In this document: piece by piece, positions 41,533 to 50,914 of the stretch
Numbering within the stretch: position 1 is the stretch's first letter
Layout: each line of letters begins with the position of its first letter
Assembly: GCA_963829705.1 (NCBI GenBank)
Contig: CAWHJN010000001.1
Location: 248,001-312,000, forward strand
Length of the DNA stretch: 64,000 bases
Direction of reading: 5' to 3'
Source: CAWHJN01 sp963829705
Lineage (GTDB): Bacteria > Bacteroidota > Rhodothermia > Rhodothermales > BA12
Position numbers and translations under genes: made by a program
The notes under the pieces: generated by a model
What the model saw: only the letters and a program-made list of their open reading frames with translations
Told to the model about the DNA's origin: nothing
Databases searched by the model: none

Positions 41533-44503
41533 TCAACGCACGACGCTGAACGTCTGCGCGGCGCGCACCGGGTGGCCATCGATCTGCGCCGCCGTCTGGA
41601 GCACGTAAGTGCCTGCAGGCAACAGCGCCGTGTCGAGGTGGTGCGTCGTGCTGCCCGATCCGAACGCTACCGCCGGTTCCGCCAGCACGACGCGCCCCAG
41701 CACGTCGAACACGCGCAGGTCTACGAGCGCGGCCGACGGGAGTGCGAGGCGCACCGTCAGGGCGTCGGCGGCGGGGTTGGGGTAGAGGGTTTCGACGGCG
41801 AAGGCGGCGGGGCGTGCGTCTCGTTCTGCGGCCACGTTCACATCATAGAAAAAGGCGCGGCGCACGAGGCTGGAATCGAGCACGAACGGGTTGTCGTTGC
41901 CCTGTTGCTGCCGGATGCGGTCGTTGCGGATGCGCTCCGTCACCGTCACGGGGTCGAGGTGGTGCCACGTGTACAGGTCGGACTTCATGCCGTTGAAATA
42001 CGCCGCGTCGGCGCTGGCCTGGTAGAGCGCGAAAAAGTAGAACTGGCTGCGCGCCATCTCACCCTTGACGCTCTCGCGAGGCTCGAAACGACCCTGCCCG
42101 CGCTCGCTCCACGCGTCGATGCTGTCGGTGGGAATCGTGCTCTGGCGCGTCGTGCGGCGGTACCAGTCGGTCGTCTGCGTGTCATCGACCTCACCGAAGG
42201 GCAGGCTGCCCCGGTCGCCATTGACGCCGATGAGCGAGGGGAAGAGGTTGTGCAGGTCGGAACGGCGCGGCTCGTCCTCGGCGCCCTTCGACTGCGGGAA
42301 GGCATGCTCGGTGTTCATCCCCCGGTCGAAGGCCGTGCCGGTGGGGTCGCTCGCGCCCTCGGGCACGGCCACGCGTGCGCCGGTGTAGATGGCCTCGACT
42401 ACGCCGCCGTCGTTCCAGACGGTGCCGTAGAGTCGGCGGCGGGCTTCGGTGTAGCCGAGCGTAGTGGGCGTGTAGACGCGGCGGAGGCTGTCGAGCAAGG
42501 CCGGGCCCCAGGTACCGGGAAAGAGTGTCACGTAGGCCACGCCTTCGTCGCGCAGCGTCAGCGTGAACGTCGAAGGTGCGCCGAGCGCGGCATCCTGCCC
42601 GCCACTCGGGTTGGCGAGCGTGAAAACGAGTGTTTCCTCACCCTCGTCGAGGCCGTCGTCTACGAGCGTGAGCGTGACGGTCTGGCGAGCGGTGGAGGCG
42701 GCGGGGAAGGTGAGCGTGGTTGTCTCGAAAAGGGTGATGTCGTCGCCGTTCGTGGCCGTGCCGCCCGTCAGCGCCACGTCCACCGATGCGGTTTCGGTAG
42801 CGCTCGGGTTGGCGAGCGTCACGTCGAACGAGAACGTGAGGGCTTCTTCTGAGGTCGTGGCGGCGCTCGCGGCGAAGGCGATGCGGGTGGGAGCGCTGGT
42901 GGCCGTGCCCTGCACGTCGGTGCGTTCGACGGGGACGAGCTGGTAGCCGCCCGCGCCCGTCGTGCTGAACTGGCTGACGACGCCCTCGTAGGCGAACGCG
43001 CCGAGGGGGATGGCTTCGCCGTCGAGGTCGGTGTCGGCGGCGTTAGGGGTGCGGAGTACGACGGTCGCGGTGCCGTCGGTGACGTCGTAGGACTGCCGCT
43101 CGGCGAAGATGCCGGTGGATGTCGTCGTCAGGTTTTCGATGCGGACGACTTCACTCTCGTAGACCTCGCCGTCGGCGAGGAGTTGGGCGAGCGTGAGCGT
43201 CTGCGGCGCGGGCAGCGTGCTTCCTGCCGCGATGCGCGTGTAGGCGGTGAGGTCGGCGTCGTTGATCTGCAACAGCCCGTTGAACTCCGACAGCACGCCT
43301 GTGACCTGGACGGTGTCGCCGGGCGTCAGCACACCGCTCGACACGTCGTCCTTCAGCGTGCCCGCGACCTGGCGAAGCGTGAGCGCGGCGGTGGCGTCCT
43401 GGATGCGGACGAAGTCGCCCTTCGCCCGCGTGACGACGCCGCGCACGGTGACGGTCGCGCCCTTGCCCTCGGCGCGGGCGGTAGCGAGGGGGACGAACGA
43501 CGAAACCGGCGCGTCGTCGTCTGTCGATGGTGAGGACGATTTGCAGCGGCACCCGCACGTCGAGCCCGGCCGAGGCGTTTCGGAGCGCGAGCGTCAGCGT
43601 TTCGTCGCCCTCGAAGAGATCGTCGTCGAGCACCTGCACGTACGCGGTGTCGGCGGTTTTGTCGGGGCCGAAGGTGAGGAGCGTGTCCGTGAGCAGGAAG
43701 TCGCTGCTGAACGTGGCCGTGCCGCCGACGAGCGAAACCGTGACGGTCTCTTCTGCCGCGGGCGCGGGCGTGACGACGACACGGACCGCGAGCGGCGTGC
43801 CGGCGGCCTCTGAAATGGACGTGTCGGTGGTGAAAAACGTGACGGTGGGCGTCGTGCTGCCGCCGCTGACGGTGAATCCAGCGGGCAGCGCCGGCGCGTC
43901 GGCGGGGTCGTTTACGCCAGTCCAGTTGGTGGGCGTGCCGATGGCCGCGAGGAGCTCGGCGCGGCTGCCCGCGACGATGCCCGTGTACACCTGGTTGTCG
44001 AACTCGACGAGCGCCACCGCCGTCTCGCCGTCCGTCAGCCCGGCAGGCAGCGCCGACGTGTTGGAGTTGGTGGCATCGCTCTGCCACGCGGCTCCTTCGC
44101 TGTTGACGGCGTAGACGAAGCGGGGTGTTGATCCGTCCATCTGATAGGCCAGCACCTGATCGCCGCTCACCGAAAGCCCGCAGAGCGCGCCGTCCACGCT
44201 GCCCGTCGAGGCCGCCATGGCGCTACTCTCGCACGTGAGCGTGACCACCGATCCCGCCGCGACCGCCGTGCTGGCCGTCCACGTGGCGAGTTGCTCGTTG
44301 GCGCGGAAGTCGCCCGTGGATGTCCAGCCGTTGTCGGTGAAGAGAAGCTGCGTGCCCGCCGCGAGGTCGGTCAGGGTAACAAAGGCGAAGCCATCGGGAT
44401 CGTCAGCAAACAGCCCCACGAGGGCAATGTCGCCGGGTTGCAGTGCCTGCGCATTGAGGGTGGCGGGAAGTAGAGCGAGGACGACGAGGCAGAGCGCGCG
44501 CAT
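41533..44503 (-). pseudogene. T9SS-secreted endonuclease I family protein, apparent frameshift
   Basis: Two frames form one ~990-residue cargo. ATG 44503 gives signal MRALCLVVLALLPATLNAQ and a lamin-tail-like N-domain (LQPGDIALVGLFADDPDGF), then a first Calx-beta (EGDETLTLALRNAS) up to LQIVLTID at ~43530. One extra base near 43522 shifts the frame; it resumes DDDAPVSSFVPLATARAEGKG and runs to 41533: DUF5689-like OB domain (VRGVVTRAKGDFVRIQDATAALTL), second Calx-beta, endonuclease I with MNTEHAFPQSKG and SDLHNLFPSL, and a sorting domain (TLYPNPAADALTV). It would be an extracellular DNA/RNA nuclease. Sequencing error or real decay cannot be told apart. Confidence 0.8.
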
Positions 44504-44530
44504 GGAACGAAGAGGGTTCGGTGTGGGGAG

Positions 44531-44561
44531 CAAAGGTAAAGAGCAGGGGTGGCCAGAGCAG
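44531..44561 (-). promoter_or_regulatory. Candidate promoter of the T9SS nuclease
   Basis: On the minus strand TACCTTTG (44531-44538) is an exact TAnnTTTG box placed 27 nt before the start codon. The upstream box is weak (CTG at the -33 position, 20-nt spacing). Confidence 0.4.
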
Positions 44562-44649
44562 CAGCCCGCGATTTTTGCTCGCGCTGCGGAGAGGCGAGCA
44601 GGGGAGCAGGGGGCTATATTGGAGGCTTCAACCTTCAGTCTATCTGCCC

Positions 44650-45573
44650 ATGCATCGTCTCGTCCTGCTGGCGCTCGCCGCCGTTTTCGTCGCCCCACTC
44701 CACGCGCAGATCGAGGTAGGCGCGCCCGTTCCGCTGACCGATACGGCCGACGGCCTCGCGCACCCCCGCTTTTCGCCTGACGGGCGCCTCGTGGCGCTGA
44801 CGAGTCCGGGTTACGACGGCCTGTGGGTGCGCGACCTCCGCACGGGCACGACGACCCGGCTCAGTGACGAGTCGGCGGCGGGCTTCGGCGCGGCGTGGTC
44901 GCCCGACGGCGCGGCGCTCGTGGCCCGCGTGGCGCGCTACGTAGACGGCAACCGCGAGAATGCCGTCGCGGTCTTCGACGTGGCAGCGCGGTCGCGTGCG
45001 CAGCTTTCCGACTACCAGACGCGGATGCCCGCGCTGCCCGCGTGGCAGGAGGGCGGCGCGACCGTCGGCCTCGCCACGGCGCGTGGCGTCGAATCCTACC
45101 AGACCGGGCGCGCGCCCGTGCTCGGCAAGAACACCGCGCCCGTGCTCGTCGCTTCGGGCGATGCGCTCGTGTCGCTCGAAACAGGTGCCGTCGTGCGGCA
45201 GCCCGTCGAAGGGGCTGCGATCCTCAACGTCGCCGCCTCGCCTGACGGGCGCTTCTACGCCTTCGAGGTGATGGGGAGCGGGATCTTCGTGGCCGCTGCC
45301 GATGGCTCCGCGCTCCGCGCGCTCGGGCCGGGCGAGCACCCGACGTGGTCGCCCGATGGCCAGTGGGTCGCGTTCATGCGCACCCGCGACGACGGGCACC
45401 AACTGCTCGAGGCCGACCTCTTCGCCGTTCCGGCCAGTGGGGGGACGGAAGTGCGCCTCACCACCACGCCCGACCGCCTCGAACTCTTCCCCCAGTGGAC
45501 GCCCGACGGTACCGCCATCGCCTACGACGACCTCGGCGAAGGCCGCGTCTACCTGCTCCCTGTCCAGTACTGA
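44650..45573 (+). CDS. Secreted TolB-like beta-propeller (PD40) protein
   Basis: 307 residues. ATG 44650 gives signal MHRLVLLALAAVFVAPLHAQ. The mature part is a six-blade propeller of PD40/WD40-like repeats, each with the FSPDGRLVAL-type core: HPRFSPDGRLVALTS, GAAWSPDGAALVARV, NVAASPDGRFYAFEV, HPTWSPDGQWVAFMR, FPQWTPDGTAIAYDD. Such propellers mediate protein contacts in the periplasm, as TolB does, or act as peptidase-associated domains. No Tol-Pal genes are near, so a TolB role is not supported. It starts 146 nt from the divergent nuclease gene. Confidence 0.85.
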   Translation: MHRLVLLALAAVFVAPLHAQIEVGAPVPLTDTADGLAHPRFSPDGRLVALTSPGYDGLWVRDLRTGTTTRLSDESAAGFGAAWSPDGAALVARVARYVDGNRENAVAVFDVAARSRAQLSDYQTRMPALPAWQEGGATVGLATARGVESYQTGRAPVLGKNTAPVLVASGDALVSLETGAVVRQPVEGAAILNVAASPDGRFYAFEVMGSGIFVAAADGSALRALGPGEHPTWSPDGQWVAFMRTRDDGHQLLEADLFAVPASGGTEVRLTTTPDRLELFPQWTPDGTAIAYDDLGEGRVYLLPVQY

Positions 45574-45712
45574 TCCGCGCGAATCGGCGACACGTGGGGC
45601 ATCTGCTCCAGGTGGCCCGCTGCGGCGGGGCTCCCGCCTACCACGCGGCCTTTTCCGATGGGCGGGATTCCGACGCCCACGCACTCAGCTTCTCTCTCGA
45701 CTTCTTCGTCCT

Positions 45713-48208
45713 ATGCGCTTCCCGCTCGTCCTGCTCACGCTCCTCGTCGCCCTGCCCGTCGCCGCGCAACCCATCACGGGGCTGGCTGGGTGGAACATCG
45801 TCATCGACCCCGGCCACAGCTTCCAGCAGAACGTCGGCGCGTTCGGGTATTCGGAGGCCGAGAAAACGCTGGCCGAAGGGCTGGAACTGCGCCGGCTGCT
45901 TCTCGAAACGACCGACATCGACACGGTCTATATGACCCGCACGCGGGGCGATGTGGAGGTCTCGCTCACGCAGCGTACGACCTACGCCAACCAGGTCGGA
46001 GCCGCCTACTACCACTCGATTCACAGCGACGCGGGCTCGACGACGGCCAACAGCACGCTCATCATGTACGGCGGCTGGCGCGAGAACGGGCAGACGGTCG
46101 AGAAGACGCCCCACGGGGGCAAAAGGATGGCGGAGTTCATGGACGTGTACCTCACCGCCGCCATGCGCACCACGCGGCGCGGCGTCTACGCCGACCGGAC
46201 GTTCTACCAGGGCTTCCCCTTCGAGCACGCCAACCTCTATCCCTACCTGCACGTCAACCGCGAGTCGGACATGGCGTCCACGCTGTCGGAGGCCGGCTTC
46301 CACACCAATCCCGAGCAGAACCAGCGCAACATGAACGCGGACTGGAAGCGGCTCGAAGCCCGCGCGCTCTTCTACGCCATCCTCGACTACCGAGGCGCGG
46401 AACGGCCTGCGAGCCGCATCGTGACGGGCATCGTCCGCGACGTCGAGAGCGGTCAGCCCATCAACGGGGCCACCGTGGACGTCGGCGGCAAGACGTACAC
46501 CACCGACACATTCGCGTCGCTCTTCAACGCCTACAGCACCGACCCCGACCTTCTCCGCAACGGTTTCTACTACATCGAGGATGTGGGCGCGGGCACCCAA
46601 TCCGTATCGGCTACGGCGGACGGGTTCGCGCCGCTCGAAGCGACGGTGACGCCCATCGATACGTTCTTCTCGTTCCTCGACCTCGGCCTCGTGTCCGTTG
46701 TGCCGCCCACGGTGACGGAGACCTCGCCTGCTCCGGACGCGGACGGCTTCCGGGTCGTCGATCCCATCGCGGTTACGTTCTCGCGCCCGATGGACCGCGC
46801 CTCGGTCGAAGCGGCTTTCGCCCTCGCGCCCGCCGTTGGCGGCACGTTTGTGTGGACGAACGGCGACCGGACGGTGTACTTCCGGCCCGACTCGCTCATC
46901 CCGCTGAAAGATTACACGCTCACCATCGGCGAGGCGGCGCAGTCGCCCTACAACTTTACCCTCGACGGCAACGGCGACGGCACCGCAGGCGACGCCTTCA
47001 CGCTGGCTTTCCGTACCAGCCAACGCGACGTAGTGGCCCCGCGCATCGTGGACGCCTTCCCGCGTCCCAACGCGACAGAAATCGACCGCGAGCCGGTCAT
47101 CTCGATCACCTTCGACGAGAAGCTCGACGCGACGAGCGTCGATCCGGCGCTGTTCACCTTCACCGTCAGTGGCGAGGAAGATGCGATTCCGGGCACGCTG
47201 CAGGTGGCCGATGCGGGCGAGCAAACCGTCGTCTCCTTCGCCCCGACGGCCCGCCTGGCGGGCGACACCTTCTACAAGCTGCGCGTCGCGCCTGGCCTGC
47301 GCGACGCAGTGGGCAACGAAGTGACCTCGACCCTCCAGATCAACTTTCGCACCCGCGTGCAGGCCGACGACTTTACCGCCATCGAGTCGTTTGAAGACGA
47401 CTTCGCGTACTGGTGGCAGCCGCTGCAGAGCGGCTCGACAACCCCCACCACGGTGGGCGACTCGACGTTCTACAGTGTCGAAACCGGCATCGTGAACCCG
47501 CAGGGTGGTACACGTGCGATGGCGCTTTCGTACGGGTGGTTCACCCAGGAAACCGGGCCTTTCCTTATCCGCGAGTACCTCGGCGGCGGCGCGCCGCGCA
47601 ATGTGTTCTTCGACGCCACCGGACGCGTACAGGCGCGCGTCTTCGGCGACGGCAGCGGGACGCTCTTCCGCTTCGCGCTCGACGATGAAGGCCAAGGCGG
47701 CCACGAAGTGAGCCCGTGGCGCAAGATCGACTGGAAGGGCTGGCGGCTCGTCGAGTGGGACCTGGCAAACGAAGCGCCCGGAGCGTGGATCGGGGATGGA
47801 AAACTCGATGGGCAATTGCGCTTCGACAGCTTCCAGCTTTCCTACGACGGCGGCGCAGCCTTCGGGACGATCTACATCGACGACTTGCGCGCGGCCAGGG
47901 TCACCACGACGGCCATCGACGATGGGGGTAGCCCCGTTGCCACGACGGTGACGCTCGACCGCAACCAGCCCAACCCCTTCCGCGACCAGACCGAGATCCT
48001 CTTCACGCTCCCGCAGACCACGCAGGTCACGCTGCGCGTGTTCGACGCGCTGGGCCGCCACGTGGCCACGCTGCTCGACGGCGCGCCCCTGACCGCCGGC
48101 CCGCAGCGCGCCACGTGGGACGCCTCGGCCATGCCGAGCGGCACCTACCTCGTCCGCCTCGACGCCGACGGGCAGGTGCAGACGCGGCTCGTAAGCGTGG
48201 TGCGGTGA
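45713..48208 (+). CDS. T9SS-sorted N-acetylmuramoyl-L-alanine amidase
   Basis: 831 residues. Signal MRFPLVLLTLLVALPVAAQ. Amidase_3 domain ~25-210 with zinc ligands in IVIDPGHSF, GYSEAEKTLAEG and YHSIHSDAG, and the catalytic Glu region LSEAGFHTNPEQ. Then a carboxypeptidase-regulatory-like domain (GIVRDVESGQPINGATVDVGG), two Ig-like SbsA_Ig domains (VDPIAVTFSRPMDRASVEAAF, EPVISITFDEKLDATSVDPALF), a beta-sandwich (~560-735) and a sorting domain (NQPNPFRDQTEILFTLP ... GTYLVRL). A secreted amidase could attack foreign peptidoglycan or act in wall turnover. The choice is open. Confidence 0.9.
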   Translation: MRFPLVLLTLLVALPVAAQPITGLAGWNIVIDPGHSFQQNVGAFGYSEAEKTLAEGLELRRLLLETTDIDTVYMTRTRGDVEVSLTQRTTYANQVGAAYYHSIHSDAGSTTANSTLIMYGGWRENGQTVEKTPHGGKRMAEFMDVYLTAAMRTTRRGVYADRTFYQGFPFEHANLYPYLHVNRESDMASTLSEAGFHTNPEQNQRNMNADWKRLEARALFYAILDYRGAERPASRIVTGIVRDVESGQPINGATVDVGGKTYTTDTFASLFNAYSTDPDLLRNGFYYIEDVGAGTQSVSATADGFAPLEATVTPIDTFFSFLDLGLVSVVPPTVTETSPAPDADGFRVVDPIAVTFSRPMDRASVEAAFALAPAVGGTFVWTNGDRTVYFRPDSLIPLKDYTLTIGEAAQSPYNFTLDGNGDGTAGDAFTLAFRTSQRDVVAPRIVDAFPRPNATEIDREPVISITFDEKLDATSVDPALFTFTVSGEEDAIPGTLQVADAGEQTVVSFAPTARLAGDTFYKLRVAPGLRDAVGNEVTSTLQINFRTRVQADDFTAIESFEDDFAYWWQPLQSGSTTPTTVGDSTFYSVETGIVNPQGGTRAMALSYGWFTQETGPFLIREYLGGGAPRNVFFDATGRVQARVFGDGSGTLFRFALDDEGQGGHEVSPWRKIDWKGWRLVEWDLANEAPGAWIGDGKLDGQLRFDSFQLSYDGGAAFGTIYIDDLRAARVTTTAIDDGGSPVATTVTLDRNQPNPFRDQTEILFTLPQTTQVTLRVFDALGRHVATLLDGAPLTAGPQRATWDASAMPSGTYLVRLDADGQVQTRLVSVVR

Positions 48209-48242
48209 GGCTACCCGCCCTCTGGAGGGCTTATTCAGTGCC

Positions 48243-49034
48243 ATGATCGATCCTGACCTCGTGCTTGCGCGGCGCGCAGGAAACCGCCTGACGCTCACGC
48301 TCAACCGTCCCGAGCGCCGCAACGCGCTCAACGCCGCGCTCGTCGAGGCGCTGCTCGACGCGCTGCGCGGTGCTGCCACCGATGCGTCGGTGCGCGTCGT
48401 CGTGGTCACGGGCGCGGGCAAGGCGTTCTCTGCCGGGGCCGATCTCGACGCGCTGCGGGCGATGCAGACCGCCACGGCGGCGGAAAACCTGGCGGATTCA
48501 CGCCTGTTGGGATCGCTGTTCGAGGCGATCTACACGCACCCGAAACCCATCGTCGCCCGCGTCAACGGGGCGGCGGTGGGGGGCGGCTGCGGACTCGCGG
48601 CCGTATGCGACTTCAGCATCGTCGCGGACGAGGCAAAGCTGGGCTTTCCCGAAGTGCGCCTCGGCTTCGTGCCGGCTATTGTGATGCTGTTTCTGCACGG
48701 CAAGCTGGGCGAAGCGCACCTGCGCGACCTGCTCCTACGCGGCCCACTCGTCTCGGGCGACGAAGCTGCGCGCATGGGCCTCGTCACCCGCAGCGTCGCA
48801 GCGGACACACTCGACGACGCCGTGGACGCACTCGCCGACGAACTCGCCCGTGAGACAAGCGCCGAGGCCGTCGCTCTCACCAAGACGATGCTTGCGCGCG
48901 TGCGCGGCATGGGATTCGCCGAAGCGCTCGACTATGCCGTTCAGTCCAACGCGCTCGCCCGCACCACCAGCGACTTCAACGCCGGCATCGCCGCGTTTCT
49001 CGGCAAAACCGACCCGCCGTGGCGTCGCTCGTAG
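48243..49034 (+). CDS. Enoyl-CoA hydratase/isomerase family protein
   Basis: 263 residues, crotonase fold. Oxyanion-hole segments: KAFSAGADLDALR and NGAAVGGGCGLAAVCDF. The first catalytic Glu of true enoyl-CoA hydratase (CELA) is Gly here (CGLA), while the second is kept (FPEVRLGFVPAIV). That pattern, with FVPAIV, is typical of methylglutaconyl-CoA hydratase-like members of leucine breakdown. The exact substrate is not certain. Its stop is 51 nt from purM, and a heptamer array plus a 12-nt palindrome fill that gap. Confidence 0.87.
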   Translation: MIDPDLVLARRAGNRLTLTLNRPERRNALNAALVEALLDALRGAATDASVRVVVVTGAGKAFSAGADLDALRAMQTATAAENLADSRLLGSLFEAIYTHPKPIVARVNGAAVGGGCGLAAVCDFSIVADEAKLGFPEVRLGFVPAIVMLFLHGKLGEAHLRDLLLRGPLVSGDEAARMGLVTRSVAADTLDDAVDALADELARETSAEAVALTKTMLARVRGMGFAEALDYAVQSNALARTTSDFNAGIAAFLGKTDPPWRRS

Positions 49035-49038
49035 GGGT

Positions 49039-49050
49039 AGAATTAATTCT
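49039..49050. promoter_or_regulatory. AT-rich 12-nt palindrome upstream of purM
   Basis: AGAATTAATTCT is a perfect palindrome, extended to 20 nt by GGGT and GCCC with one wobble position. It stands out in a G+C-rich region, 36 nt before the purM start. It could be an operator or part of a hairpin; no known box was recognised. Confidence 0.35.
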
Positions 49051-49051
49051 G

Positions 49052-49085
49052 CCCTTACATCCGAAATCCGAAATCCCACCTTCTC
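49052..49085 (+). repeat. Heptamer array abutting the purM start codon
   Basis: Five 7-nt units: CCCTTAC, then ATCCGAA twice, ATCCCAC and CTTCTCA, whose last A is the A of the ATG. The clearest example of the family, with two identical units. Confidence 0.6.
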
Positions 49086-50087
49086 ATGACCACCTACAAA
49101 GACGCGGGCGTCGACATCGACGCGGGCGAGGAGACTGTTCGGCGCATCAAGAAGCTCGTCAGGCCCACCTTCACGCCCGGCGTGCTCACCGGCATCGGCG
49201 CCTTCGGCGCGTTTTTCGAGCCAGACTTCTCGGGCTACGAAAAACCCGTGCTCGTCTCGTCGGTCGATGGCGTCGGGACGAAGCTGAAGGTGGCGTTTCT
49301 GGCGGGCAAACACGACACCGTCGGGCAAGATCTCGTCAACCACTGCGTCAACGACATCGCCGTCTGCGGCGCGCGTCCGCTGTATTTCCTCGACTACTAC
49401 GCCACGGGGCGACTCGACCCCGACGTGGCCGAGAACGTCGTCAAGGGCTTTGCGACGGCCTGCGCCGAGAACGGCTGCGCCCTCATCGGGGGCGAGACGG
49501 CCGAGATGCCCGGGCTCTACGAGGGCGGCGAGTACGACCTGGCCGGCATGATCGTCGGGGTCGTCGAAAAGGCGCGTATCCTCGACGGTAGCCGCGTGCA
49601 GGCGGGCGACGTGCTGCTCGGACTTCCCTCGACAGGCCTCCACACGAACGGCTATTCGCTCGCCCGCAAGGTGCTCTTCGAGCACCACCAGCTCGACGAC
49701 ACCCCTGATGCGCTCGGCGGGCAGACGGTGGGCGAGGCGCTGTTGCGCGTCCACCGCTCGTACCTCGGCGCCATCACCGCCCTGACCGACGCCGACCTCG
49801 CCCACGCGTTCGTCCACGTCACCGGCGGCGGCATCCCCGGCAACACGCCGCGCGTGCTCGGCGACGCCTTGGGCTTCGAGGTGGATTACGAGGCGTGGCC
49901 GCGCCCCGGCATCTACACGCTCATTAAGACCCTCGGCGACGTACCCGAGGCCGACATGCGGCGCACCTTTAATCTCGGCATCGGGCTGTTGGCCGTCGTC
50001 GCTGCTGGGGAGGTCGAGGAGGCTCGGCGGGTGCTCGAAGCGAGGGGCGAAACCGTCTATACCCTCGGCTACGTCACCGCCGCGTGA
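49086..50087 (+). CDS. purM: Phosphoribosylformylglycinamidine cyclo-ligase (AIR synthetase)
   Basis: 333 residues. It closes the imidazole ring in purine synthesis, using ATP on FGAM. Landmarks: SSVDGVGTKLKVAF (substrate/Mg site), VGQDLVNHCVNDIAVCGARPLYFLDYYA, CALIGGETAEMPGLY, LLGLPSTGLHTNGYSLARKV, FVHVTGGGIPGNTPRV and FNLGIGLLAVV. No other pur gene lies near. The 133-nt gap after it shows no terminator hairpin that I can recognise. Confidence 0.96.
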   Translation: MTTYKDAGVDIDAGEETVRRIKKLVRPTFTPGVLTGIGAFGAFFEPDFSGYEKPVLVSSVDGVGTKLKVAFLAGKHDTVGQDLVNHCVNDIAVCGARPLYFLDYYATGRLDPDVAENVVKGFATACAENGCALIGGETAEMPGLYEGGEYDLAGMIVGVVEKARILDGSRVQAGDVLLGLPSTGLHTNGYSLARKVLFEHHQLDDTPDALGGQTVGEALLRVHRSYLGAITALTDADLAHAFVHVTGGGIPGNTPRVLGDALGFEVDYEAWPRPGIYTLIKTLGDVPEADMRRTFNLGIGLLAVVAAGEVEEARRVLEARGETVYTLGYVTAA

Positions 50088-50220
50088 TCGAGTAGAAACC
50101 CTGTTCAGGCAGCAGGAAACCGCTTCCAGCGACGTGAATTGACCCCGTAGGCGAACTCGGGGCAGGAACGAACGCGACCGTTTCTGCGTGTTGACCTCCT
50201 CACGACCTTCATATCCTGGT

Positions 50221-50904
50221 ATGTTTTCGATCCTCGTCATCCTGCTCCTGAGCTACCTCGTCGGGTCGATCCCGTCCAGCGTCTGGATCGGCCGGATGCT
50301 CTACGGCATCGACGTTCGAGCGCACGGCAGTGGCAATGCGGGTGCTACGAACGCCTTCCGGGTGCTGGGGTGGAAGGCGGGTTTGCTCTCGACGCTCATC
50401 GACGTAGGCAAGGGACTGTTCGCCGCGGGCGTCATCGCCACGCTGCGCTTCGGCCCCGTCCCTGACGCCTTCGGTCCGTGGGATGCCGCGACGGCGATCC
50501 GCCTGATGGCGGGTGTGGCGGCGGTAGCCGGGCATATGTATCCCGTCTGGGCACACTTCAAGGGCGGCAAGGGCGTCAACACGTCTGCCGGAGTGCTGTT
50601 TGCGCTCACGCCCATTTCGATGTGGATCACTCTGCTGGTGTTCGTCGTCGTGCTGCTCGTCTCGCGCTACGTGTCGCTCGCGTCGCTGCTGGCCGCCATC
50701 ACCTTCCCGACGACCATCGCTATCCGGCGCTACCTCTTCCACATCGACGCGCTCGACCCGAGCCTGCTCATCTTCGGCGTCGTGCTGGCCACGGGGATCG
50801 TCTACGCGCACCGCGCCAACATCCGGCGGCTGCTACAGGGCGAAGAGTCGCGGGTGCGCTCGTTCAGGCCCGGTGGCGGCCTCCGCGCAAAGGGCCAACT
50901 CTGA
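50221..50904 (+). CDS. plsY: Glycerol-3-phosphate acyltransferase PlsY
   Basis: 227 residues, multi-pass inner-membrane protein. It transfers an acyl group from acyl phosphate to glycerol-3-phosphate, the first step to phosphatidate. Family motifs: SYLVGSIPSSVWIGR (motif 1), GSGNAGATNAFRVLGWKAG (motif 2, phosphate loop) and GHMYPVWAHFKGGKGVNTSAGV (motif 3). ATG 50221 is chosen, since the first helix starts at residue 2. gpsA follows immediately in another frame, and its product makes the substrate glycerol-3-phosphate. Confidence 0.95.
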   Translation: MFSILVILLLSYLVGSIPSSVWIGRMLYGIDVRAHGSGNAGATNAFRVLGWKAGLLSTLIDVGKGLFAAGVIATLRFGPVPDAFGPWDAATAIRLMAGVAAVAGHMYPVWAHFKGGKGVNTSAGVLFALTPISMWITLLVFVVVLLVSRYVSLASLLAAITFPTTIAIRRYLFHIDALDPSLLIFGVVLATGIVYAHRANIRRLLQGEESRVRSFRPGGGLRAKGQL

Positions 50905-50914
50905 TGGAAGACGT

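Noticed and set aside
41461..42852. 463-codon open frame opposite the T9SS nuclease
   Set aside because: Low-complexity mirror of the endonuclease I coding strand; no conserved features.
44650..45573. TolB of the Tol-Pal system
   Set aside because: It has PD40 blades but no TolB N-terminal domain, and no tolA, tolQ, tolR or pal neighbours.
48217..48230. Terminator after the amidase (GCCCTC/GAGGGC)
   Set aside because: The loop would be only 2 nt and no T-tract follows; too weak to annotate.
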